Assembly: GCA_017746715.1 (NCBI GenBank)
Contig: JAGHZQ010000123.1
Location: 1-33,694, forward strand
DNA length: 33,694 nucleotides
Direction: 5' to 3'
Source: Cyanobacteria bacterium SBLK
GTDB taxonomy: Bacteria; Cyanobacteriota; Cyanobacteriia; Cyanobacteriales; Spirulinaceae
Below are positions 1 through 7,147 of the stretch, in pieces (within the stretch, counting starts at the first letter, position 1; every line of letters starts with the position of its first letter). The notes under the pieces were generated by a model. It saw only the letters and a list, made by a program, of their open reading frames with translations, was not told the DNA's origin and did not search any database. The position numbers and the translations under genes were made by a program.

Positions 1-567
1 GAGATTCCCCGAGAGATTGACAAAGAGAGTTTCGAGGTTAGGATCGGGCAACCCCGGCGTTATTGTAAATGTAGAACTGCCAATATTGGTAGAAAAGAGA
101 TCGGAGAAGACATTCAAGGTTACCGTATCGCCAACTGCTCCGCCCCCATCTACTCGAAAATCCAAGATATCGATACTCAAACTCGACACGAGTCGGTCAA
201 ACTCCATAAAATAGTTGTGAGCCGTGCTAGTCGTATCAGTGAAGAAGAAATTGCCGATTAAGGGTTCGATCGCCGTTCCTTGCCCGTCTCTGAGTGCAAA
301 ACCCGTTGATGGAGCGCCAATCTCAGCAATTTGTCCGGAGGAGCTCCCTCCTGCGGTACCGGGACCTACACTGAAAGTCACTTGCGTCCCACCCGTAGAT
401 ACAATGCTGACGGGTTGGCGATCGCTAAATCCACTTTCAAAATCGATCGTCGTTTTCACGGTGCCAGCACGGGCATTATCAGCATTGAATAAGAGGGTAG
501 AGAATATCCCCAATGTTAAAGCGCTAACCCGAATTAGGCTCGGAAAGAAAAAGTTTTTTTGGAGCAT
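1..567 (-). CDS. Secreted protein, 5' part only (C-terminus outside window)
   Basis: Reading the minus strand from an ATG at 567 gives 189 uninterrupted codons to the window edge, so this is the N-terminal part of a longer protein. Residues 1-34 form a signal peptide: a short basic start, a hydrophobic stretch (VSALTLGIFSTLLF) and an ARA cleavage site. The mature part begins GTVKTTIDFESG and is rich in Gly, Ser, Thr and Asp with alternating hydrophobic residues, typical of an exported beta-sandwich. This start pattern is common in cyanobacterial PEP-CTERM proteins, but the sorting signal would lie outside the window, so that is inference. No strong Shine-Dalgarno precedes the ATG. A 159-codon plus-strand frame at 224-703 overlaps it and is judged a shadow. 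Function unknown. Confidence 0.72.
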   Translation of the reverse strand, partial: MLQKNFFFPSLIRVSALTLGIFSTLLFNADNARAGTVKTTIDFESGFSDRQPVSIVSTGGTQVTFSVGPGTAGGSSSGQIAEIGAPSTGFALRDGQGTAIEPLIGNFFFTDTTSTAHNYFMEFDRLVSSLSIDILDFRVDGGGAVGDTVTLNVFSDLFSTNIGSSTFTITPGLPDPNLETLFVNLSGNL

Positions 568-915
568 GATTTTGAGGCACAAGAAAATATACAATTCAAA
601 AGTCAAGTCCTTATCGGCTTGCTTTTCTCTTACTGTAATTACTCGATTGTTAAGTTCAATCTCAACAGACAATTCATCTCGATCTCAATTATTTCTCGAT
701 TAGGTGCATCCCAAATTTGTAAATCCCCCCTACTGCCTTTGTAAGGGGGGGATCGGCTTCCCTTTACAAAGGGGGACGGGAGAGGGATAGAGAATTTCTG
801 CTAAATCGTATTTTTTCAAAACTGGGATACACTCTCTCGATCGCTCAGTTTAATCTCAATTGAAAACTCATTTTAAGAGGAACGATCTCACTGCCCAAAC
901 TCATATTTGCTAATG
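568..915. other. Intergenic stretch between the ABC ATPase gene and the secreted-protein gene
   Basis: This 348-base gap lies between two minus-strand genes. It holds the G/C-run inverted repeats described at 721-780 and otherwise AT-rich DNA. The promoter of the secreted-protein gene should lie in 568-715; I see an AT-rich TATATT on the minus strand near 590 but no well-spaced -35 partner. No additional gene with a convincing start was found on either strand. Confidence 0.5.
721..780. repeat. G-run/C-run inverted repeat cluster
   Basis: Two adjacent hairpin-forming units are visible. In the first, ATCCCCCCTAC (723-733) faces GTAAGGGGGGGAT (741-753). In the second, CCCTTT (760-765) and AAAGGG (768-773) pair around two bases. 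This style of C6-7/G6-7 palindrome is common between cyanobacterial genes. It lies downstream of the minus-strand ABC ATPase gene and could help end its transcript, but no T-tract follows on that strand, so a terminator role is only a possibility. Confidence 0.55.
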
Positions 916-1650
916 TTAAGCGGTATACTCTAAATATCGGCTTATCGTCTCCTGTGGCTCTCCTTCAAACATCAATTTGCCGCGATCCAACCAGATAACG
1001 CGTTCGCAATATTGTCGGATAAAATCTAAATCGTGGGATACGACTAAAATCGTTGTATTGCCCTGCCAAAAACTATCAATTCGCTTTTTGCATTTCATCT
1101 TAAAATGCTCGTCTCCGACGGATAAAACTTCATCGAGAATGAGAATATCCGGCTGTACGTCCGTAGCGATCGCAAATCCCAAGCGAGCTTTCATTCCAGA
1201 AGAAAGTCCTTTCACCGGCAATAATTTAAACTCTTCCATCTCGGCAAATTCTAAAATTTCTCTTGCTCTCTGCTTCATTTCCGTACGGGAAAATCCCAAT
1301 AAAACCCCATAAAGAATAATATTGTCATAAACGGAAATATCTTTATCAAATCCTGCTTCGAGTTCTAATAAAGGCGCAATACTTCCTTTAACGCGGACTT
1401 TCCCTTTCGTCGGCTCTAAAATACCGCAAATCACTTTCAAAAGCGTTGATTTTCCCGAACCATTCGAGCCAATAATTCCCACCTTTTCATGAGCATTCAC
1501 CGTCAAATTAATGCGATCTAAAATCAAGCGCTTGACGGGTTTGCGATACTTTCCTTCTAAAATAGAAAAAAAGGTTCTTTTCAGATCGTAAGAAAATTCC
1601 TCTTGCGTCCGTCGCAATAGCGATATGTTATCTAAACGAATTAACTCCAT
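916..1650 (-). CDS. Polysaccharide ABC exporter, ATP-binding subunit (Wzt/KpsT type)
   Basis: ATPase of an ABC-2 type exporter that would power export of a lipid-linked polysaccharide across the inner membrane. In the 244-residue product I see Walker A GSNGSGKST (61-69), the ABC signature LSSGM (149-153), Walker B ILILDE (169-174) and the switch His in VVSHD (206). The stretch after Walker A (KGSIAPLLELEAGF) is characteristic of the polysaccharide/teichoic-acid export branch. The protein ends soon after the nucleotide-binding fold, so it lacks the C-terminal carbohydrate-binding domain that long Wzt proteins use to recognise O-antigen termini; this is the short KpsT-like form. Its ATG lies 3 bases after the stop of the permease gene, so the two are surely co-transcribed. 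The substrate cannot be told from sequence. Confidence 0.93.
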   Translation of the reverse strand: MELIRLDNISLLRRTQEEFSYDLKRTFFSILEGKYRKPVKRLILDRINLTVNAHEKVGIIGSNGSGKSTLLKVICGILEPTKGKVRVKGSIAPLLELEAGFDKDISVYDNIILYGVLLGFSRTEMKQRAREILEFAEMEEFKLLPVKGLSSGMKARLGFAIATDVQPDILILDEVLSVGDEHFKMKCKKRIDSFWQGNTTILVVSHDLDFIRQYCERVIWLDRGKLMFEGEPQETISRYLEYTA

Positions 1651-1653
1651 CGA

Positions 1654-2460
1654 CTACAGAAGATCCATAAACTGCGATCGCCACCGTTGAAAGCACAGCC
1701 AGCCTATACTCAACACTACCACCCCATTGAGCAAAGAGTGCACGATGGGGTAAGGAGCGGGAAGGGTGCCGGAAATCGCAATATCTCGCAAGCTCTCTAA
1801 AATCGGATAAAGGGGATTAAAAACGAGAAATTGCCGTAAATTTGGGGGAACAATAGTAGCGGGGTAAAAAATTGGCGTACTCAATCCTAAAACAAAAACA
1901 ATCACTTCATAAAAGTTGGGTAAATCTCGGAAAAAAACATAAAGCGCGCTAACTAAGAGCGCAACCCCCGCGCACAAAAAGAACATTGCCAAAATGGGAA
2001 AGATCAGAAATAACACATTCAAGGGATTTTTTGAGGTGAGAAGGGTAACGATCGCCAATAACGGAACCACTCCCGCGACAAATTGAAACATATTCGCCAG
2101 AACCATTGAGACGGGAAACACGCTAGAGGGAAGGCGAATTTTATTGAGTAACGGACTTCCCCAAACGACAATATTGACACTTTGAATCGTTGCCGAAGAA
2201 TATAAATTAATCACCGTTAATCCCGTAAAGGCGGCGAGCATATAGTTTAATAACGAATTATCGTAGTAGGAGGCAAAAACATTACCAAAAATGCCAGCAT
2301 ACAAGCAAGTCATTACCAGAGGATTCAAAACCGACCAATATATTCCCAAAAAAGAGCCTCGATACCGTACCTTCAAATGTCGCGCAGACAGGACGTACAC
2401 TAAATCCCAGTAGCGACGAAAATCTTCCCAAGTTGTCGTGCGAGGAAGAGAAAGAGACAT
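1654..2460 (-). CDS. Polysaccharide ABC exporter, permease subunit (ABC-2, Wzm/KpsM type)
   Basis: Membrane partner of the ATPase encoded just downstream. The 268-residue protein has an N-terminal cytoplasmic stretch (TTWEDFRRYWDLVYVLSARH), the family hallmark KVRYRGSFLGIYWSVLNPL, and about six hydrophobic segments, ending in a short basic tail. This matches the ABC-2 permeases that export O-antigen, capsule or other lipid-linked glycans. I take the ATG at 2460 (MSLSLPRTTT) as the start. An in-frame ATG at 2484 would add eight residues (MLAVYGAF) that do not look conserved. The divergent glycosyltransferase gene begins at 2625, so the 164-base gap must hold promoters for both directions. Confidence 0.92.
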   Translation of the reverse strand: MSLSLPRTTTWEDFRRYWDLVYVLSARHLKVRYRGSFLGIYWSVLNPLVMTCLYAGIFGNVFASYYDNSLLNYMLAAFTGLTVINLYSSATIQSVNIVVWGSPLLNKIRLPSSVFPVSMVLANMFQFVAGVVPLLAIVTLLTSKNPLNVLFLIFPILAMFFLCAGVALLVSALYVFFRDLPNFYEVIVFVLGLSTPIFYPATIVPPNLRQFLVFNPLYPILESLRDIAISGTLPAPYPIVHSLLNGVVVLSIGWLCFQRWRSQFMDLL

Positions 2461-2580
2461 GAACGCACCATAAACAGCTAACACTCAACAATAAACACTT
2501 CGCCGAAAAGAGTCAACCGTTTATTCAGTCACCCGTCACCCGTTATCAGCTAAAGAGAAGCGATTTATGTTTCTTCTCCC

Positions 2581-2622
2581 AACTATCAACTATCAACTAT
2601 CAACTATCAACTATCAACTATC
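2581..2622 (+). repeat. Heptamer tandem array (AACTATC)6
   Basis: Six perfect head-to-tail copies of AACTATC occupy 2581-2622, followed by AA and then the ATG of the glycosyltransferase gene at 2625. It belongs to the same heptamer family as the arrays at 15591, 16321 and 33590 (TATCAAC phase). Short tandemly repeated heptamers are known in cyanobacteria. Just upstream, at about 2530-2550, two CACCCGT units followed by TATCAGC look like degenerate members. Confidence 0.95.
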
Positions 2623-2624
2623 AA

Positions 2625-4409
2625 ATGAGCTTGGCCGATAAATTAGAAACGCTGAAATCCATTCGGGAAGAACAGGGAATCCCGAGAGCGATCGCTTTCT
2701 TGCGCGATCGCCTATGTGCCAAATTGCAGGGAAAAATGAGCTATCAGCAGTGGCGAAAACGGCATCGTCTGACTCGATCCGATATTCAAGCCGCACGAGA
2801 GGAAATGGCAACATGGTCTCATTTGCCGTTATTTTCTATTTTGCTGCCCGTTTACAATGTAGAGGCAATCTGGCTCGAAAAAGCAATGCAATCGGTTAGA
2901 GCGCAAATTTATCCCCATTGGGAGCTTTGCATTGCCGATGATGCGTCTCCTGCTTCCCATATTCGTCCCCTTTTGGAAAACTATCGGGAGAGCGATCGCC
3001 GCATCAAAGTTGTTTTCCGAGAGAAAAACGGCAATATTTCTGCGGCAAGTAATTCTGCACTAGAATTGGCAACGGGAGAATATATCGGTTTATTGGATCA
3101 CGATGACGAACTCGCGATCGAGGCTTTATTTTCTATCGCAAAACTCCTTCAATCTCATCCCGATGCCGATTTTATTTATACGGATGAAGACCATATCAAT
3201 CCTCGGGGAAAGCATTTCGATCCGGCATTTAAACCCGATTGGTCTCCCGAGTATTTTCACACTCAGATGTATACTTGTCATTTTGGAATCTATCGCACCC
3301 AATTCGTTCGAAAAATTGGCGGGTTTAGAAGCGAATTCGACGGGGCGCAAGATTACGATTTGGTCTTGCGTTTAACTGAGAAAACCCAAAATATTTATCA
3401 TATTCCGAAAATTCTCTATCATTGGCGAGCGATCGCTTCTTCTTCTGCTTCTGGAGTACAAGGCAAACCCCAAGCCTTTCAAAGAGGAAAAAAAGCCTTA
3501 GAATCCATGCTAGAGCGCAGTCAATATGAAGGGATTGTAGAAGAAACGAATATGGCGGGAGTGTTTCGCGTGCGCCGTCAGTTAAAGGCAGAATATAAAG
3601 TCAGCATCGTGATTCCCAGTGCGGGAAAACAAGTTCGCGAAGAAGAAAAAACGATGTGTTTATTAGAAAAATGTATCGGGAGTATTTTAGAGAAAAGCAC
3701 CTATCGGAATTTTGAGATTATTGTGGTCGATGGGTTTGATATTCCCAATGATATTTTATCTCGCTTGCACGGAAAAATTGAATTGGTTCGCGATCGCGCT
3801 CCTTTTAATTTCTCAACTCGCATCAATCTCGGTGCAAAATATGCTAAAGGAGAGATGCTGTTAATTCTTAATGACGATACGGAAGTGATTACACCGGATT
3901 GGTTGGAATCAATGTTGGAATTTGCCCAACAAGATAATATTGGTGCGGTGGGTGCAAAATTGTTATTTCCCGATGGTAAAATTCAACATTCTGGAGTTGT
4001 TATCGTTGAAAGCGTTCACCCCATGCACGTTTTTTACGGTTATGAAGGAGCGCACCGAGGTTATAGTTTTTCTAATGTTGTCAATCGCAATTATATTGCC
4101 GTCACGGGGGCCTGTTTGCTGATGCGAAAAGAACTGTTTGAACGATTGGGAGGGTTGGAAGAGGAATTTGCTTTAAACTATAATGATGTCGATCTATGCT
4201 TGAAAGCACATCGGGCGGGCTATCGCAATTTAGTAACGCCCTATGCCCGATTGAGTCATTACGGCTCTGCCAGTCGCAGCGATCGTAAAGTCAGACCGGA
4301 AGAACGCCAGAAATTGGCCCAAAAATGGGGAGAATACTTACAAAAAATTGGCGGCGATCCCCACTATAATCCCAATTTTGCTCCCAATAACCCCAATTTT
4401 GAATGGTGA
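2625..4409 (+). CDS. Two-domain family 2 glycosyltransferase
   Basis: The 594-residue product carries two GT-A (GT2) domains in tandem. The first starts near residue 70 (FSILLPVYNVE) with a DHDDE metal/nucleotide-sugar motif at 158-162. The second starts near 325 (KVSIVIPSAGK) with NDDTE at 416-420 and an NDVDLCLKAHRAG motif near the end. Such proteins assemble surface polysaccharides such as O-antigen, rhamnans or S-layer and EPS glycans, usually at the cytoplasmic face; donor and acceptor cannot be predicted. No transmembrane segment is evident. The divergent ABC exporter genes support a role in making an exported glycan. The ATG at 2625 directly follows a heptamer repeat, so no Shine-Dalgarno is present. 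The next Met (residue 38) would still leave both domains whole, so the start is uncertain. Confidence 0.92.
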   Translation: MSLADKLETLKSIREEQGIPRAIAFLRDRLCAKLQGKMSYQQWRKRHRLTRSDIQAAREEMATWSHLPLFSILLPVYNVEAIWLEKAMQSVRAQIYPHWELCIADDASPASHIRPLLENYRESDRRIKVVFREKNGNISAASNSALELATGEYIGLLDHDDELAIEALFSIAKLLQSHPDADFIYTDEDHINPRGKHFDPAFKPDWSPEYFHTQMYTCHFGIYRTQFVRKIGGFRSEFDGAQDYDLVLRLTEKTQNIYHIPKILYHWRAIASSSASGVQGKPQAFQRGKKALESMLERSQYEGIVEETNMAGVFRVRRQLKAEYKVSIVIPSAGKQVREEEKTMCLLEKCIGSILEKSTYRNFEIIVVDGFDIPNDILSRLHGKIELVRDRAPFNFSTRINLGAKYAKGEMLLILNDDTEVITPDWLESMLEFAQQDNIGAVGAKLLFPDGKIQHSGVVIVESVHPMHVFYGYEGAHRGYSFSNVVNRNYIAVTGACLLMRKELFERLGGLEEEFALNYNDVDLCLKAHRAGYRNLVTPYARLSHYGSASRSDRKVRPEERQKLAQKWGEYLQKIGGDPHYNPNFAPNNPNFEW

Positions 4410-4509
4410 AGGGGCGATTTCAGCGCGATCGCTCGATAAATTAGAAGATATCCCCGAACGGCATTACTATTAGCTAAACTAAAGAAAAAATATTTCCATG
4501 CGATAAACC

Positions 4510-5679
4510 ATGTCCCCCACAACACCTCCCCCACCCGAGAATAACAACGCTGACAATCAAACGGGTTATTCCATCAAACCCCTAATTTTTGGTTCTAGCA
4601 TTATGTGCGCCCTATTGATGGGGTCTTTTTGGGTTTACATCGAACATCCCGAATGGTTGGACGGATCGAATCCCGATGACGAGCGCATCGAAAAAATTTT
4701 AGAAGCCAACCCCGAGCTCACTCTAGAAGATTTAGAAGCCGACGCTCAGTCTGGAGATCTGTCCTTTTGGTTGAGAACCGAGCCGACAAATCTCTCTCAA
4801 TCCGAGAGGAAAAATAATAAGAAAAAGAACGAACCCGATCCTCTAGAGACTTTTATGAAGAAGCAAAGACAGGAAGCCAAAAATAAGCAAAAAAATTCTT
4901 CATCAAACAATCCCTTATTAAATTTTTCCTCCCTTGGAGAGTTGGCTAATGAAGAAGGTTCAAACAATAAATCCAATTCTCAAATCGGACAAATTAATTT
5001 AGATCCTCTGTCCCTTTCAACGCCTTTAGATAGAATGTTACGTGGAGAAACGGGAAATCATAATCTTACGCCTTTAGAGGCAGAAATTTTATCCCTGCAA
5101 CAAATAACACCAATCCCTACTAAGAATACCTTGCAATCTCGGGAAACCGATATTTCTTCACCACCTGAAAATATTACCATTCCTAATAATTCTAATTCCA
5201 ATCTTCCTGTGAATCAAACTGCTAGAGATCCTTACAATCTTTTGCCAAACACAGCAACATATCCCGACAACAATTCTCTCGGATTATCTTCAACCCGACA
5301 GCGATCGACAACCCAACTTTCTCCGACTCAACTTGCTCCAAACCAAACAACAAGACGAGGGACGACCAATCCTACTTTAAATGGCGTGGGGGTGAATGGT
5401 ACGGGTATTAATAGCGTCAATGGCGTGATTCCGACGACCCCAGTCATTCCTTCGCAAAACAGCCGTCGAGCCATTGTTTCTCCGAGAGTTTCAACTCCCG
5501 CACTGACAACAACTCCAACTCTAAACAATACGGATTTGTCGATCGACGATCCCTATTCTCGTTCCCAACCCGCTCGAGTCAACCAACCCGTGCAAGTCCC
5601 CCGTCCGGCTAATCCCAATAATCGCATTGGAGGAGGGGAGATCAACACGTTCTCCGATCCTTATGGGACGGGACGATAA
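4510..5679 (+). CDS. Membrane-anchored low-complexity protein, unknown function
   Basis: I do not recognise a domain in this 389-residue protein. The N-terminus is Pro/Asn rich (SPTTPPPPENNNADNQ). One strong membrane helix follows at about 23-44 (PLIFGSSIMCALLMGSFWVY). Residues 50-90 are acidic and look structured (EKILEANPELTLEDLEADAQ), 100-130 are Lys-rich, and the remainder to the C-terminus is Asn/Ser/Thr/Pro/Gln-rich and probably disordered. A single-pass protein with a long flexible extracytoplasmic tail is the likely topology, which is inference. It is followed after 21 bases by the DUF429 gene on the same strand and may be co-transcribed with it. Low-complexity proteins of this kind are usually conserved only over the helix and the acidic segment. 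Confidence 0.75.
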   Translation: MSPTTPPPPENNNADNQTGYSIKPLIFGSSIMCALLMGSFWVYIEHPEWLDGSNPDDERIEKILEANPELTLEDLEADAQSGDLSFWLRTEPTNLSQSERKNNKKKNEPDPLETFMKKQRQEAKNKQKNSSSNNPLLNFSSLGELANEEGSNNKSNSQIGQINLDPLSLSTPLDRMLRGETGNHNLTPLEAEILSLQQITPIPTKNTLQSRETDISSPPENITIPNNSNSNLPVNQTARDPYNLLPNTATYPDNNSLGLSSTRQRSTTQLSPTQLAPNQTTRRGTTNPTLNGVGVNGTGINSVNGVIPTTPVIPSQNSRRAIVSPRVSTPALTTTPTLNNTDLSIDDPYSRSQPARVNQPVQVPRPANPNNRIGGGEINTFSDPYGTGR

Positions 5680-5700
5680 TTCGATCGCCTTGTTAGAAGC

Positions 5701-6438
5701 GTGAGATTTCTCGGTATCGATCTGGGGTGGCAATCGGGGGCAAGTGGTTTATCCTGCTTGGAATGGCAAGATCGAGAATTAGTTGTGCTCGATTGTCAGC
5801 GACAGGAGAGTATTGAGGAGATTTTTGCTTGGGTGGAGGAGTGGAGTGGCGATCGCCCTGCTTTAGTGGCAGTAGATGCTCCCACTCTCATTCCCAATGC
5901 AACGGGGACAAGAGTTCCCGATCGCCTGACGCACAAATATTTCGGACGCTATCATGCAGGGTGCTATCCGGCAAATTTAGGTCTGCCGTTTGCAGAACGC
6001 ACGGTTAGATTTGGATTGGGTTTGGAGGAAAGAGGTTTTCAACACGCCCCTAAAATCTTGCCCAAATCTCTTGGACGCTACCAAATCGAGGTTTTTCCCC
6101 ACCCCGCAATCGTGCATCTGTTCGGGTTGGAACGCATTCTTAAATACAAAAAGGGGAGATTGAGCGATCGCAAGCAGGAACTCCAAAAACTCCATAATTA
6201 TATGCAAAGGGGATTGAGCAATCTCGAACCTTCTCTCATTTCTTGCATTCCCTGGCCGGATAATTTTGCTCAATTCAAAACTAGGGAATTTAAAGATTTA
6301 GAAGATCGGCTCGATAGCATTATTTGTGCTTATGTTGGTGCTCATTGGTGGTATTGGGGAAATGAGAAAAATTTGGTTTTAGGGGATAAAACAACGGGTT
6401 ATATTGTCGTTCCCAACCCAGACCATATTTCAGATTGA
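5701..6438 (+). CDS. DUF429 family protein (predicted RNase H-fold nuclease)
   Basis: The 245-residue product opens with MRFLGIDLGWQSG, the Gly-Ile-Asp strand typical of RNase H/actin-like folds, followed by VAVDAPTLIPN near residues 57-67 and a helical C-terminus with LEDRLDSIICAYVGAHWW. This is the DUF429 pattern; the acidic residues Asp7 and Asp59 are candidate metal ligands. DUF429 proteins are predicted nucleases but their biology is poorly known. The start is a GTG at 5701; no ATG lies nearby in frame. The gene begins 21 bases after the upstream low-complexity protein, and its TGA at 6436-6438 overlaps the Shine-Dalgarno of the cupin gene, implying a three-gene transcription unit. Confidence 0.82.
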   Translation: MRFLGIDLGWQSGASGLSCLEWQDRELVVLDCQRQESIEEIFAWVEEWSGDRPALVAVDAPTLIPNATGTRVPDRLTHKYFGRYHAGCYPANLGLPFAERTVRFGLGLEERGFQHAPKILPKSLGRYQIEVFPHPAIVHLFGLERILKYKKGRLSDRKQELQKLHNYMQRGLSNLEPSLISCIPWPDNFAQFKTREFKDLEDRLDSIICAYVGAHWWYWGNEKNLVLGDKTTGYIVVPNPDHISD

Positions 6439-6446
6439 GGAGAATC

Positions 6447-7109
6447 ATGAAATTGAATGCGAATTTAAAAGAACGCGCCGTCATGTTTGCCGAGGATATT
6501 CCTTGGAAGGACTCGCCTATGACAGGAGTACAAAGGCGGATGCTAGAGAGAGATGGAGAAGAAGTCGCCCGAGCGACCACCATCGTTCGCTATGCCCCGG
6601 GTAGCTACTTCTCAGCCCATACCCACGGCGGCGGCGAGGAATTTTTGGTACTGGAAGGGACTTTTTCTGACGATCGCGGCGATTACGAACCCGGTACCTA
6701 CGTGCGAAATCCTGTCGGCTCCAGCCATACTCCCTACAGTAAAGAGGGCTGCATTATTCTCGTCAAACTCTGGCAGATGGATTCCGAAGATCGCCGGCAG
6801 ATAGCGATCGACACCTCCCGAGGAGAATGGATGCCCGGATTAGTCCCCGGATTGCAAGTCATGCCATTGCATTCATACAAAACCGAGCAAGTTGCCCTCG
6901 TCAAGTGGGCGTCCGGAACAACCTTTCAACGCCATCAACACCCGAGAGGAGAAGAGATTTTCGTTCTCGATGGCATATTTGAGGACGAACAGGGAACTTA
7001 TCGGAAAGGAACTTGGTTGCGAAATCCTCCTGGAAGCACCCACGAGCCATTGAGTCGAGAAGGATGTTTGATTTATGTGAAGACCGGACATCTCTTCAAT
7101 CATTGTTGA
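6447..7109 (+). CDS. Double cupin protein (ChrR-like cupin family)
   Basis: The 220-residue protein contains two copies of a small beta-barrel cupin. The first has HTHGGGEEFLVLEG with a later GSSHTP; the second has HQHPRGEEIFVLDG with GSTHEP. Each keeps the His-x-His, Glu and distal His set that binds one metal ion. The arrangement matches the ChrR cupin-like family, in which ChrR is an anti-sigma factor, but the zinc-binding anti-sigma N-terminal domain of ChrR is absent. A free-standing metal-binding enzyme or sensor is therefore more likely. I chose the ATG at 6447 because GAGGAG sits at 6437-6442, four bases before it; an in-frame TTG at 6435 lies inside that site. Likely co-transcribed with the DUF429 gene. 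Confidence 0.85.
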   Translation: MKLNANLKERAVMFAEDIPWKDSPMTGVQRRMLERDGEEVARATTIVRYAPGSYFSAHTHGGGEEFLVLEGTFSDDRGDYEPGTYVRNPVGSSHTPYSKEGCIILVKLWQMDSEDRRQIAIDTSRGEWMPGLVPGLQVMPLHSYKTEQVALVKWASGTTFQRHQHPRGEEIFVLDGIFEDEQGTYRKGTWLRNPPGSTHEPLSREGCLIYVKTGHLFNHC

Positions 7110-7147
7110 ATTTAAGGATTCAGATTCCTCGTTTTCCAAACGATAAA

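Noticed and set aside
224..703. 159-codon plus-strand frame at the left end
   Set aside because: It lies antisense to a minus-strand frame with a clear signal peptide and natural amino acid pattern; its own product has no start context and an odd Pro/Ser/Lys composition.
6435..6446. Upstream TTG start for the cupin gene
   Set aside because: The TTG overlaps the GAGGAG ribosome-binding site that serves the ATG at 6447.
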